This document shows positions 34,954 to 46,734 of a DNA stretch of 64,000 nucleotides, piece by piece. Source of the stretch: Panopea generosa (lineage: Eukaryota; Mollusca; Bivalvia; Adapedonta; Hiatellidae); the NCBI GenBank assembly GCA_029582155.1, contig CM055899.1, positions 54,951,853 through 55,015,852 on the forward strand, in the 5' to 3' direction. The position numbers were made by a program, and so were the translations under genes. Under the pieces are notes generated by a model. It ran no database searches and was not told where the DNA came from. It was given only the letters and a program-made list of their open reading frames with translations. Each line of letters begins with the position of its first letter. Within the stretch, counting starts at the first letter, position 1.

Positions 34954-35099
34954 TTTTAAACAGTCTGAAAATTCCTCTATTTTTAGTATTGCATTTAGTT
35001 CGTGATATTTGTTTCTGTCATTTAAAAAAAAACAATTTCAAATGTAGATGAAAATAGATTATTTATTGTTTAATTCTAAACCAGTTGTTTTACTATAAT

Positions 35100-35500
35100 C
35101 ATTTAGGCTGTAAAGGTTTTAAATGACCCATCTATCATAAAAGTTTCATCATCTGCAAATGCTTTATTTTTTCATTTCTCTATTATGTACAGTTATGCCT
35201 TTCATATCGTTATTTGTTTTCACAGACTTTCTATAATAAATTTCTATAATTAATATAAATATATATGTATATATGGCGACATTGGACATACTTGTCGTAC
35301 TCCTTGTCGTTTTCATGTTGAAGAACTCGGACATGTGTCCTTTATTTACTACATAACTTTTAGCATCCTTGTAACATAATTTTATTCAACTTATAAAAGA
35401 GTTTCCGAAATCAAAATAAGTTGGAGCTTTTAAAATAAAATCATGATCTAAACTATCGAAAGCCTTTTCGGAATCGGCAAAAAATATAAGCCCTGATTTA
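35100..35500 (-). pseudogene. LINE-B reverse transcriptase core remnants
   Basis: Minus strand contains GLIFFADSEKAFDSLDHDFI (around 35,500-35,440), corresponding to 'LxxxIDFxKAFDSLxWxFI' with the first catalytic Asp changed to ADS but the AFD motif kept. Further on is AFADDETFMIDGS, with the F-x-D-D catalytic box at 35,159-35,148. The sequence between is stop-ridden. Confidence 0.8.
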
Positions 35501-36281
35501 TTTTCACCATTCAAAATTTCTATTATTTCACAAAATAGTTCGAATGTTTTCGCCTATATATCTTCATTTTAAAAAGCCTGTTTGACTATTATTGATAAGA
35601 TTATTTAATACCTTTTTATTCTATTGGCTATAGTTTTTGTCGTTTTTTTTTTCAATTAATATTCAGTATTTAACTTTTATGTTATTTATAATTGTTTCAT
35701 TGTTTTGGATTTTTGATAGTTCGTTTTCTAATATGTCAATATCATTTTTAAGAGTCAGTTCTATTTTCTTTTTTTTTTTTCTCAGATGTATATTTTATGT
35801 TTCGTTTCTTATTGTACCCTTAATAATTTCCCATTACGTATTGGAGTTCTTTATTGATATCTGCTATTTCTTGTATTGAAAGTTTTATTCTGTCTTGGTT
35901 TTTTTTTTATTCAATAACGCTCTTATTAAGTTTAAAAAATCCTGGTCCACGAATTTGATTATCAACAATTATATTGAAATATTTTAACGAATGATCTGAA
36001 CGAAAACCCATTGTTATTTTACATTCTTTATTGCTTTAACTATTTTGTTTGAGACGAGGAAAAAGGTCAAACTATTGGTGGTTTGTGGTTGAAGTGCCAC
36101 GTATACTGTCTTGTATTTGAATTCAAAATTCTCCATATATCATTTATATCGTTATTTTGTATAATATAATTTATTTTATTCCTATTTTTCTTACAATTGT
36201 TTTTATTTCCATTCTCTTTACCCTTAATAATATCAATAATAGTATTAAAGTCCCTTCAAATAAGTTAAGTATCATTATCGT

Positions 36282-36470
36282 TTAAAATAATATTATCTTC
36301 CATTTTGTAAGAAAGTTAATTTGTTCTGTTGCATTATTAGGTGTATAAACATTTAAAAATAAATAATCTCTTTCATTTATATTAATTTTTAGCAATTGCA
36401 TTTTACCGTCTATAATATTATTATATTCTTTAATAATATACGTAAAATTGGAGTTGACAAGGATGTCCAC
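36282..36470 (-). pseudogene. LINE-B endonuclease fragment
   Basis: Reads MDILVNSNFTYIIKEYNN, then INERDYLFLNVYTPNNATEQ. 'GVxIL...F...ixD..GRyi.l...i.g..y.lvNvYaPN' is the central strand pair of L1-type APE endonucleases. The N-terminal catalytic parts are not readable upstream. Confidence 0.65.
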
Positions 36471-36620
36471 ACCTGTACTATTCCTACTGTTTCGACTTAA
36501 AATATTTCATCGCCCCACTCTTTTTTTCCATTTGTTTTATGATATTTCTCCACAGTGTAGCTCTTGTAAAATACATATGGAGTATGTGTTTAGTTTCAAC
36601 TATTAAACAAATACTTAAAG

Positions 36621-37043
36621 GAACGCGTCATCACACTAGAAAGGCAGACTGATGCTGCGGAGCAGTATAGCAGACGGAACTACCTTAGAATCTCTAGCAT
36701 CCCTGAGTCAGCATCTGAGGACACTGACACGTACGTGGTTGACATCTGCAAGGTGTTGAATTTGGACGTGGGTCGTACAGATATTGGCCGTTCATATCAC
36801 GTTGGTCGACCTTCGTCCTTGAACAAGAAACCCAGAGCCATCATTGTCAAGTTTGCAACTTACAGTTCTAGACGTGCTCTTTATAAGGCAAGGACCAACT
36901 TACAGAACAAAAACTTTAAAGGAGTCTTTGTTAACGAAGATCTTACCCGTGCCCGCTCTTCTGCTTTCTTCAATGCTAGATCTCATGTTAAGGATGATAA
37001 AATTGACAGTGCGTGGACATCGGACTCTGTAGTCTTAAGTTAA
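36621..37043 (+). pseudogene. L1-type LINE ORF1 fragment (coiled coil to RRM/CTD)
   Basis: The frame from 36,621 reads ERVITLERQTDAAEQYSRRN, YLRISSIPES, then VVDICKVLNLDV, DIGRSYHVGRPSSLNKKPRA, IIVKFATYSSRRALYKARTN and GVFVNEDLTRAR. This is the 'LE.R.D..EQYSRRN.LRI.GIPE...E' start and 'I...HRVG......R.IIVKF..Y..R..v...' core of L1-type ORF1 RNA-binding proteins. It ends in SAWTSDSVVLS and a stop, where the family usually has a 'W..dG.i..k' strand. No stops occur within ~140 codons, so it is younger than LINE-B, which lies head-to-head with it. No ORF2 follows on this strand. Confidence 0.8.
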
Positions 37044-38541
37044 AGACTTAAAACTGGTCGTTCATCGCGTTGCCATTTTGGAAGACTTGAACAGCATTTC
37101 TAGCTGAATATAACTTGTTAACACTAATGTTTGCAAGTGTTATATTCTAGACAATCATATTGGATATGATTTATTGTTTACTTTATGACTGTTCTACTTG
37201 AATATTGTCCAATATCACGTGGTAACTGCATATCTTCCATAGTGTCACGTGAGCTTTCACGGTTAATTTATTATACGTTACTCTTAGGAAGGGAGATACT
37301 ATCAAACAATTGCCTTACTTGTATCAACGACTACAAACTCAGTGTTATAAAACTCATTCTGTTTTTTTTACGTAATTATATGTACTGGGTCGTCTACCGC
37401 TTGTCACTTAAATAAATATATAACAAAACTTTACTTTTGTGCAGTACTGTACATCTGTTGTAGCATTCTTAGCCTCGACCGCGTAATTTTGTGAAAATCG
37501 TGCGTGATTCTGTATTAAGTTATATCGTATGACATTCCATAGTTAAAATATGTGTTTTGACGGTTTGTTTTGCGTGTTGTTTTTTAAGTTATAAGTATAT
37601 ACTCAAGTATGGGTAGACACGTTCTGGTATATACTGATACGAGGACATTACTGATTATATAATAGCCGATGCAAACGGTATATACTAAAAAAAATGGTTT
37701 AAAAACATTTAACCTGTAGAGTTGTTAAGTCCTTGAAATTAAGGCTGCCATAATTGTACAGTTATGAGAGCATTTATCATAATCTGCAGAGCAGTATTCA
37801 TGTGATATAGGTAATAGTTTTGGTTGTTGTTGTTTTTGTTGTTTTTTTCATTGATCGCTTGACAAAAGAGCATCACGGTATATTCATATGTTTTCATTTA
37901 ATAAATAATTAATTTGTTATTCCTCAATTGCTATTTCAAATGAGCGCTACTTTTGTACGTAATTATCGTAAAAACGCTAAAAATTACTTTGTGTAAACAT
38001 TTACGTTGTCGATATTAAGTAAAATCGTTTCATCCTTTATTATTGTCATTCACTTCTATATAATTTATTGTATGTGGAAGGTAGAAAGGTGCCTTGCATA
38101 ATGTTATACTTTATGATATATGCATCCATGTAGTGTATTGTAGAATAAAACAACTGAATGGTACTCGTATCTCCATATGACATGTATGTGTATCTATATC
38201 TTACTTTAACAGAAATATAACAAGAACCTCCTACAAAACATGTGTAATTGACTGCCTTAGTACTCGTCAATCACTGTTATACATCTGTTGTGAATATTTT
38301 TACTATCTTAATACCAATGTTTCACCTATGCACTAGTTAAGCTCAGAATGTCTGTTTATTCCTAATAATTTGCTTGTCTCCTGATTCATCATCTGATTAT
38401 ATGATTCTCATAGTTTTGATTTGTGTTTGTTTTAAATAGTTTTTACTTTGGACGTTCTGATTTTTTGCATGGACATCACATGAGACGGCTTGACCTCCAA
38501 ACTTATGGACTTTATGGATGCATTTATAGAAATGTCGTTTT
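37044..38541. other. Gene-free stretch between LINE remnants
   Basis: No recognised coding sequence. The first ~400 bp may be the 3' flank of the ORF1 fragment. Short open frames (37,185-37,415; 38,046-38,270) have no family pattern. A TTG/TTT-rich simple tract lies at ~37,820-37,850. Confidence 0.4.
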
Positions 38542-38961
38542 TTGTCTTTAACGATTAACGTCTTGCTTGTGTCTGTTTCTAATTTACCTCTCTACAATTA
38601 TATGATTTGTTTAAAAACATTCTCTGACACGGGCCCACCGTTGATCAATGTTAAATTCAAATTTTCGACCGTGCTGCAGTTCATCATTTTGCTGCACGTT
38701 TACAATTCCTTAGTCTGCATCATATCTCTTTATACTAACTTAAATAGCGCTTTTCACTTTCACTCTGCGATTTTACACCCCTTTAGGTATATTAAACTGG
38801 GCAATAGATTTGAAGATAATATGTTTTTGTCAACGTATTTCATAAGATATGTTTTCTCCATTACGCTGATAACATGGGTCATTACTTTACTGTTGCTTTG
38901 CGGATATATTCATCCCAATCCAGGTCCTGTAGAAACAACTCCAACAAACAGTTCATTCTAA
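38542..38961 (+). pseudogene. LINE-C ORF2 N-terminus with 2A-like NPGP
   Basis: The frame is rich in hydrophobic residues and ends in ITLLLLCGYIHPNPGPVETT before a stop. 'LLLLSGDIHPNPGP' is a frequent opening of CR1/Rex-type ORF2 proteins. NPGP is also the end of 2A ribosome-skipping peptides, where the Gly-Pro bond is not formed. Here Asp of the usual G-D is Tyr, so skipping activity is doubtful. The region before the motif may be the end of an upstream ORF or a signal-like segment. The true start is unclear. Confidence 0.65.
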
Positions 38962-38994
38962 TTTCTTCAACATTTTCAGATAGTTTATAAGCAT

Positions 38995-39570
38995 TAGACT
39001 TGTCGCTTATTTTTATCTCGTTCACTATACTGTTCAGAGTATCAAATCTAAACTGGATGCACTTTATACGGAATTATATTGGTTTGATATTCTAACTTTT
39101 TATGAAACTTGGCTTAACGACTCTGTTACATCAGCTGAATTAAAATGTCCATCGTTTCATAACCCAGTAAGAAAAGATCGCATTGGAGATAGCCATGCAG
39201 GTGTTATTATGTAACACTTCATTTTTTTCCGTAGACAAGACCTCGAAATCAATCGTCTAGAATGTATTTGGGTGTAGATATCGCTTAAACACAAACATAT
39301 ACTATTAAGTCTGGAGTATTCTACAGACCTTCAAACGGTGACTCTTTTTATAATAGTTTAGTTGGTGACTCTTTAAATCTTGCTTTTGATACCGGTATCA
39401 AAGACAGAATTGTTAGTGGTGATTTAAATTATAATAAACTTAATAATACTTCATCGCGTAACTTAAGCAATATATGTCAACAATTGGGTCTGTTTCAATC
39501 GATTAATGAGCCAACACACTTTACAGAACATTCATCGTCTCTTTTTAATGTTTTTTCTTTCTAATTAATA
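38995..39570 (+). pseudogene. LINE-C endonuclease
   Basis: Pieces in order: IKSKLDALYTELYWFDILTF YETWLNDSV split over one frame (the E-T-W-L motif with the catalytic Glu), FHNPVRKDRIGDSHAGVIM ('RxDRxxxxHGGV'), then SGVFYRPSNGD ('Y-R-P-P'), DRIVSGDLNYN ('GDfN', here GDLN) and SSSLFNVFS near the 'S-x-I/L-D-x-x-x-t' end. Stops follow GVIM and others lie between the pieces. Confidence 0.75.
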
Positions 39571-40199
39571 AAGACAGCCTTATTTGCAGCTGTGTAGCTG
39601 GTCCCTTTTTAAATCAAGATACCAGGTTTCACTGTCCAATCTATGGCATATCTAAATTCATGAAACACAAACAATTCATTTTCGAAAGGCTTATTTGGAA
39701 ATTTGAACTTGGTAATTACGCTCTTTTAAAAAATAAAATAATTGAATCTAACAGGAATGAAATATCCATCGATGACATAAATGTATATGCATCCAATCTT
39801 TCTAATAAAATAAATGAACTTTCAAAGAAATGCAAACAAAATAGTCAAAATTTAACCTTACGAACCACCATGGTTAACCGTTGAACTAAAAAAATATAAG
39901 GGCCAGGAAAGTACTTTTTAAAAAAGCAAAGATATCTAATGAAATATATCACTGGAATAGATTTAAACGGAAACGTAATGATGTCGTAAATCTCATACGT
40001 CAAGCTAAACAATTATATTATGACAATTTGGCTGGTAAACGTAATTCTATAACCCTTTCGTCCAAAGACTGGTGGAAAATATTAAAGTTATTAATCTCTT
40101 CAAATAACAAGCCAGAATTCCTCCACTGAACGACAATGGTAGTATGATTATGGTTCGGGCTTAAAAGCCAACTTACTTAACACTTTTTTTCAAACTCAG

Positions 40200-41340
40200 A
40201 CAATTTTAGATGACGACAACATCGAACCACTAATTTTAATACCTAGACATAACATCCCTAATATGCCAGATATTTCTTTTTTTCCTATCAATGTATGTAG
40301 TATCCTCAAATTGTTGCCAACTTGGAAAGCCTCGAGTCCTGATGGGATTAATAATTATGTGCTCCGTGAAATTTCTAACGAAATATCTGTCCCACTATAC
40401 AATTTGATTTATACTTGCCTAGCAAAAGGTTCTTATCCAATTGTTTGGAAATAAACCCTCGTATGTGCTATTTTCAAAAATGGTGATCCTTCTCTGGCTA
40501 ACAATTACAGACCAATTTCACTTCTAAGTGTATTAGAAAGCTCATATTTAAACACATATATATATTTTTTCGAGACTAAGATTTTCTTAGCTTATTTCAA
40601 TCTGGATTTTTCTCTGGTGACTCGGCAACTAATCAACTTTCTTACCTTTACAATACTTTCTGCAAAGAATTTGATGAGAGTAAAGAGGTAAGGGTTATAT
40701 TCTTTGACATAAGCAAATGATTTGATAGAGTTTGGCATAAAGGGTTGTTGGCTAAAATTGAAAGCAGCTGGTATCTCTTGTCAACTGTAAAAAAAATTAA
40801 CAGATTATCTTAAAGATAGACGCCAATGCGTTGCTTAGTCATATATGTTAAGTCTAAATGGAAACCAATTAAAGCTAGTGTACCGAAGGGATCTATATAA
40901 GGTCCTCTGTTTTCCTAAGTTTATATTAATAATATAGTGTCAGATATTGATTCTAACATACGTCTTTTTGCCGACGATGCAAGTCTTTTTTTCACAATTA
41001 ATCACAATAGTGATATAATTAATGCTGCTAAAACTTTGAATTCAGATATTAGTAAAATATTTGAATGGTCAAATGAATGGCTGGTTTCTTTTAATCCCTC
41101 TAAAAATGAATACATGCATATATCACGCAAATGCAATAAGCTGCCTCATCCTCCACTTGTTATACACAACCAACATACTGTTGAAGTACCATCACACAAA
41201 CATTTAGGACTATATTTATCAAATAGCTGCGTCTGGCACTCGCATATTGAATACATTAAGGAAAAGGCATCGACAAAAATAAACATTATGAGAAAACTTA
41301 AGCACAAGTTAGATCTTTCAAATCTATATAAATAACATTT
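40200..41340 (+). pseudogene. LINE-C reverse transcriptase
   Basis: INVCSILKLLPTWKASSPDG IN (RT block 0/1, 'K..GpDgi') is followed by KNGDPSLANNYRPISLL, then FFDISK-stop-FDRVWHKGLLA (catalytic Asp block 'DxSKAFDxVWHxGLL'), VPKGSI-stop-GPL and RLFADDASLFF (FADD box at ~40,968). It closes with FEWSNEWLVSFNPSKNEYMH and HLGLYLSNSCVWHSHI, the 'LGv.ls..l.W..Hi' thumb motif. Frame is kept over long parts but broken by at least five stops. Confidence 0.85.
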
Positions 41341-41757
41341 ATACGACCCTTATTAAAATATGCTGACGTCATATGTGATAATTGTACTAAGTACGAAAAA
41401 AACGAACTTGATCAATTACAAAACGAAGCAGCTCGTATTACAACTAGAGCTACAAAATTATTTTCTATTCAAAACCTTAATTCCAAAGTAGGATGGGAAA
41501 GTCTTGAAACCCGTAAAACAAAACACAAACTTTTTCTTTTCTATACAATGGTCAACGGAATTGCTCCATCAATCTTTGTTCAATGGTTCCGCCACGTACA
41601 AGTCATAACTTTACATACAATCTCAGAAATAGCACCGGTTTTTTAATTTCCAGTTTCAAGAACAACTCTTCACTCAAATTCGTTCCCTCCGTCTGTTATC
41701 CGGGAATGGAAAATTATTCCATTTGAAACTAGACAAGCTACTTCTTTAACAATATGC
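41341..41757 (+). pseudogene. LINE-C C-terminal region
   Basis: Pieces: RPLLKYADVICDNC-like (41,347 on), ELDQLQNEAARITTRATKLF ('L..iQ..AARi.TG'), GWESLETRKTKHKLFLFYTM ('GWe.L..RR..hKL...yKm'), then SNSFPPSVIREW. This is the conserved 'lExVQxxAaRivtG...LgWxsLxxRRxxxkLxlxxk' tail of CR1-like ORF2. It ends in 'TRQATSLTICL' at the unit boundary. Confidence 0.75.
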
Positions 41758-43011
41758 TTGAAACTGAGAAAGTTACGTTGAATTAAAATTGTATCATGAA
41801 ATATGGAGAACGGTGTAGTAAACATGCTGTACATCTTTGAGCGTTTCCAGCATACTTAAGTAATTAAGTTACAACAAAAGGCACGAATTATTTCGAAAAC
41901 ATTGTTTACCATTCTGTTCATATACTCTATTGCACTTGATTTAGATCTTTACGTTTATTTAATCTATTTTAACTCGAATGTGGACAAGGTTCAGAACGTG
42001 TTTGACCGCTCTATAGTCTCTATGCGGACAAATAAAAACCGCAATATTTATTTTGGTCAGTGTTTATATAATTTAGTACATGATTCAAATCAGAGAATCT
42101 TTTTTTTAATTTCACAGCCAACAGTGCATTGTTTTAGATATAATGTTGCACACTACTAGAGAATTGTTAATATATTTGTCAATAAATAATTCCTAAAAAG
42201 TGTTATATGCAGATTGACAGATTAAGTTTAACTCCAACTGCCAACAACTTTTAATTTGCACTCTACACACTTGTATACATGTAAGTGCTAATTTGCCATC
42301 AGCAGAAAGCCTAGTGTAGCTTTGTTATTTGACAGTCTCCTCTTACTAATATTTACTCTACCCAGGCAGTAAACATTTGGGGTTTAATAGTAATTTGCAT
42401 ATTGCAATTTCAATATAACCTAACATATTAATAATACAAAATAACAACATTTATGCACAAAACCATAGCATATTGTACATTGCTTAAGGTTCAATGTTAC
42501 ACAACTTCCAAAAGAAATATATTGCATAATATGTATTTCGTTTTACGATTTAATTTTATTTACTTTACAGAACTGTTCAAAGCTTTGAAAGTTAAGACTT
42601 GTTTTGTAATAACATGGACTTCACATAATTAATAGAGCTTGAAATTGAGAAAGTTACGTTGAACTAAACTTATATTATGAAATATGGAGATTGGTGAAGT
42701 AAACATGCTGTACATATTTGAGTGTTTTCAGCATACATTAGTAATTAAGTTACAACGAAAAGCACGAACTATTTCGAAAACATCTGTTTCCATTCTGTTT
42801 GCATACTCAATTGCGCTTGTTATAGTGCTTTACGTTTATACTAATGTATTTTAACTCGAATGAGAATAAGGCTCGGAACGTATATGAGCGCTCTGTAGTC
42901 TCTATGCTGACAAAATAAAAACCGCTAGACTTCTCTTGGTCAGTTTTTATATAATTCAGCACATGTTTTTAATTAGAGAACCCTTTTTCAAAATTTCACA
43001 GTCAACAGGAT
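41758..43011 (+). repeat. Repeat-unit segment with an ~870-bp tandem duplication (copy 5)
   Basis: The stretch 41,760-42,110 ('gaaactgagaaagttacgttgaattaaa', 'tttcgaaaacatt', 'ttttaactcgaatg', 'ctctatagtctctatgcgg') repeats at 42,634-42,985 with the same order, a spacing of about 870 bp. Between them lies the splice-flanked block at 42,571. An octamer ATTTGCAT is at 42,393-42,400. Short open frames such as 41,902-42,159 are not conserved in the second copy. Confidence 0.75.
42571..42591 (+). other. Candidate micro-exon 5 (21 nt), donor damaged
   Basis: The acceptor TTTACTTTACAG ends at 42,570. The donor position reads TTAAGACTTG in place of GTAAGACTTG, so it is probably dead; use of the preceding G would give 20 nt. 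The peptide in the shared open frames is (x)TVQSFE(x) or (x)LFKALK(x). Confidence 0.3.
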
Positions 43012-44405
43012 CTTTATAGCTCTACTGGCCAGAAGCCAGAAGACCGTATGCGATGGCTTGTTGTCCGCCGTGCGTCGTCTGTCGTATGTTGTCAGTCGTT
43101 CGTCGTCTGTCGTCCGTTAGCAACACTTTTCCTGAAATCAATAGGCCATTTAAACTCACACTTCAAATGGATGTTTATATTGCATTTAAATCTGTACAGG
43201 ATAAATTATTTTCGATCTGAAATTTAAAATGACCGCCGTTACTAAAAATAGTCCAAAACTTCGAAAGTCTTCTTCTTATGAACCGCCCAACAGATAAAAA
43301 TATATTCTATAATACTATAGTTCTGTTAAATTTGGTCAAATGGTGTCCTTTGGGTAAAAAAATGACCCCGCCCCCAGGGTTCAATTAAGAGTCACATGTC
43401 ATGTTTATGAACATTATTTTTTTTCTTTATAAAAAAGGAACTGATCTTGCCTTTATTTTCACAGAAGCATTGTTTGGTCGAGGTTCAGATTTGTAAAATT
43501 TACTGGGTTCCACTGTCTTAAGGGGTCAGGAGGGGCCCCAAAAGCGTAAATTGGAAATTACAAAAATCGTTCTCTTAAGAACCGGTAAGTCAGATTTGTT
43601 CATATTTGGCATAAATTATTCCTATGTGTAGGGGTTTAAATGAAAATAAGAATAAAAGGTCTTATATTTATTGGGGCCTTGTAAGGAGACTTAAAATTTT
43701 ACATAAAGATACTATTGGAAAACGGAAATTATCACTTTTTTTATCCATTTGGGCAAAATTATTAATCAATTTGAGTTCCGAAGCATCGTTTAGTCTAAGA
43801 TAATAAGATGATTCAATATAGAGAATTGACTTGCCATAAGGGGCCATGGTGGTTTAAAATATATTAAAATAGAAAAATTTCAAAATTCTTTTTTGCAACA
43901 ACCGGTCAGTCAATTTTCTCACAATTGATATATATTATCCCAATGAGTATGTGTTTAAAGTTTGTACAAATCAAAGGACTTGTATTTATAGGGACTTTGA
44001 GTTTTAAATAGGAATACTATGGGAAAATGGAAAATTCTCATTTAAGATTTTTTTTCTTCAATATGAGTTTTATAGCATCTTCTAGTCATAACAAATAAGA
44101 TTTTGTTCGATACAAAAAATTGACTTGTTAAAAGGGGCAAGGTGTGGTCACAAAATGTCAAAATTGAACCTAGTCATACATCCTATTCTCACCAAACTGT
44201 CAATCAAATTTGTTCATATTTTATACAAATTATCCATATGATTAAGTGTTCAAAGTTTGTACAAATCAAGGGGCACTGGCATGTATAGAGACCCTGTAAA
44301 GAGTTTTAAATAGCAATACGAAAATTCTCATTTGTTCGTCCATTTGGCGTAATTATATTGTTCAATTTGATATATAACCAAGGAAGGTGTATTTTCGAAC
44401 ATGCA
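43012..44405. mobile_element. GTC-rich non-autonomous repeat element with ~4 internal tandem repeats
   Basis: Begins 'ctctactggccagaagccagaagaccgtatgcgatggc' and a CGTCGTCTGTCG-rich head (43,060-43,125). The body has four diverged units of ~250-300 bp, each with an 'accggtcagtcaa/tttgttcatatt.' block (43,580, 43,900, 44,200), a 'gtgttcaaagtttgtacaaatcaa' block and a 'gttttaaata..aatactatgggaaaa' block. The flanks return to the repeat unit on both sides (matching 42,106 and 16,980). GTC-headed elements like this are abundant in invertebrate genomes. There is no coding capacity. Confidence 0.6.
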
Positions 44406-46640
44406 TTTAGATTATTACTATGACTAATTTATCATGTAATTTCTACCGGAATGGAATGATATTTTTTTATGAAATAAAACATACGGAAACAATTTAAAGT
44501 GCTGCATTGAAATGTTATTGAAATGAGCATACAGATCTCGCGAACGAGTCTCCGTACAAGTTGTAGTTCGCTCAATCAAAATCATTTTAATCAATATTTG
44601 AGTTTCATTTCTTCTCCTGTGGGACTTTAGAAAACGTAATACACATATTTTTCTACTGTTATACATGTGTAGGGCAAATGTTTTAAACTCTCCATCTGAC
44701 TAAATTGAAATTTTCATGCCGCAACTTAGTTTTGTAATGAACACGAAACGCTTCAAATGTAGATATCATTATGAAATATTGAGTATGGTGTAGTAAACAT
44801 ACTTCAAACATGTGTCAGTTATGAATATTGAAATGTATAGATACCGTGTCATGGCGGTTCAGGAATAAACGACAATGCATTAAATTTAATAGTAGAAACT
44901 AATCAGGCAACTCTTCTGTTTTAATGATGAAGCAAAGTTCAGGATGTTTTTGTTCTAGTGTCAGCAATTGTGTTGCTTGAATATTTGTGATCTAGTAGAC
45001 AAGGCCCAAAATGTTTTTCATGTTGAGAAGTAGGACTCTGTCGATATTGAGATATGTCAATCAGATTTCGAAAAATATTGCATACTGTGAAATCATTAAT
45101 TTTCGTTATTTTTGGTACAACATTTAACAGGGATTGAACATTTTTATGAACAAATTTTAGAAAAAAAATATTTGAATATGAGTATTTCTATCACGTAACG
45201 CTCCTGCATATACACACGCAGTAATAAATGTTCTTCGCAACATAATCGTGGGGAGAGGTGTCAATTAGTCGGCACTTTAGTGTTTTGTCAAACTGTTATG
45301 AAAACACAAATTGGAGAGGACGTATCACAAGTTGAAAATGTACGTAGGTCGAGACCAACGCAAATTCACTCATCAGAAATATGTATTCCTTGTCGACAAA
45401 AAAATACAATTACATTAGTTCAATAGGCTACTTTTTAATTAAATACTGTAAATCTGCATTGTATTTATTCGCACGCATATTCTCTCTTTAAAAAATAGCT
45501 ACTCGAAACAAAGCTGAAAAAATACGTCACGCTGACGTAGAATTGGTCGTTTACTATTGTAATAAACATCTAGGTAAGGGTCTATTTCCACAGTGATCAA
45601 AATAGCATATACGCGAGTAAACACAATACCTCTGAAATTGATACGCATAGTTTATGTAATCAAACGGTTGGAATATTAAAACAGATACCGTATTTTAGCT
45701 TAATCAGTGCACTAAATTAAAGATTTCAAATTTAAATTTAACTTTCGATATATCTAAAAGATAAATGAGCACACTTAATAGAAACTATTGTTAACATATA
45801 AATCTAGCTTTTAAAGGTAAGAATAGGTTTTAAGTACAGGTAAATGCAATGCAGTTCTGATGTACCAAAATTTTATCAACGACCATTTCGTTTAGATTTA
45901 ATTTCGTTGTCGAGGCCCCCACGAAATCAACGAAAAAAATAATGATTTCACAGTATATTGATTGAAGACATTACAAGGTGGGGTGTTGCAGTTATACTTG
46001 AACACGGTGGATATAAGGTCTTACTACACAGTTGAACTTTGTTCTTTGTTCTATATAAAATAAGGTCTAGGATTTCCATGGTAAAATAAGAATTCCACAT
46101 CCAATCATTTTTAAGTATTTTTTTTCATAGCAGGAATGTATACTCACATAAAAATGCACTATAACTTGTAGGTTGACCAGGTCGTTTTTTAAGAGGTTGC
46201 ACTGACACTCTGAGATTTTCTGGAAGATGAAGTCCTCAACATACATGCATAATTTGAAATTATATGAAAGTCACTTTTTTAACACGAGTGATGTCTTATT
46301 GCAGTATATGCTACACCAACTTTTGTTCTACTCATTTGCAGCAAGAAATCACAACCACTATGAACCATTTTGAAAATATTTCAAAACCAAATTACCAAAT
46401 ATTTTTTAAGCGTAAAATCATGTTACCTTGGGGAAAAAGGAGCGTAACTGTGTTGCGAGACGTATACTAATATTGCTATATGTTTTTCGAACGGCACGAT
46501 ACTCACTCTCGTTTGTACGGTATTCTACAGACGCATTTTGACAGCGTAAACGATATTGAAGGATATATTTCAGGAAATAAATATGCAAAATAAAATTATC
46601 TAAAATACAATGAATGTATTTGTATTGTAGAAATATAATT
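44406..46640 (+). repeat. Repeat-unit segment (central cluster), holding a MITE
   Basis: 44,416-44,640 aligns with 16,980-17,215 ('acagatctcgc.aacgagt', 'caagttgtagttcgct.aatcaaaatcattttaatca'). 44,800-44,900 carries 'gtcatggcggttcaggaataaacgacaatgcattaaattt'. 45,954-46,640 continues 'ttgattgaagacattacaaggtggggtgttgcag' and 'ggtattctacagacgcattttgacagcgtaaac'. No splice-flanked block is present in this copy. No genes. Confidence 0.75.
45085..45953. mobile_element. Tc1/mariner-type MITE, 869 bp, TA-flanked
   Basis: Left end CTGTGAAATCATTAATTTTC, right end the inverted CTGTGAAATCATTATTTTTT, both followed by 'gtt' and, further in, TTTCGTTG stretches. TA is duplicated (45,083-45,084; 45,954-45,955); paralogous units have the empty site 'attgcata.tattgattga' (e.g. 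~60,880). The 'TACTGTGAAATCATTxxTTTTCGT' end is a widespread mariner-type MITE terminus in invertebrates. No ORF. Confidence 0.75.
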
Positions 46641-46734
46641 AGTTTTATGTTGATTCAGATGTTATTGCCGATATATAAGTGGCATTCAATAAAACCTGTC
46701 ACTGGTCTTCCGATATTTAATATTTTCACACAAA

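Larger units (their letters stand above)
33451..36530 (-). mobile_element. LINE-B: L1/Tx1-type LINE, minus strand, decayed
   Basis: Read right to left: endonuclease remnants (36,470-36,282), reverse transcriptase pieces (35,500-35,100), a post-RT region (34,953-34,166) and the C-terminal zinc knuckle (33,998-33,603). The motif order matches L1/Tx1-clade ORF2. A conserved N-terminal half of the endonuclease is missing or unreadable. Frameshifts and stops are frequent and the DNA is very AT-rich, so this is an old copy. Confidence 0.75.
38542..41757 (+). mobile_element. LINE-C: CR1-like LINE with NPGP motif, decayed
   Basis: A single long coding track on the + strand with an N-terminal hydrophobic segment and NPGP motif, APE endonuclease, reverse transcriptase and a C-terminal tail, all interrupted by frameshifts. 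The 3' boundary is sharp: at ~41,757 the sequence returns to the repeat unit ('cttgaaactgagaaagttacgttgaatt', compare 42,636). About 3.2 kb is ORF2 length; no ORF1 is seen for it. The motif set fits CR1/Rex-type LINEs. Confidence 0.8.
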
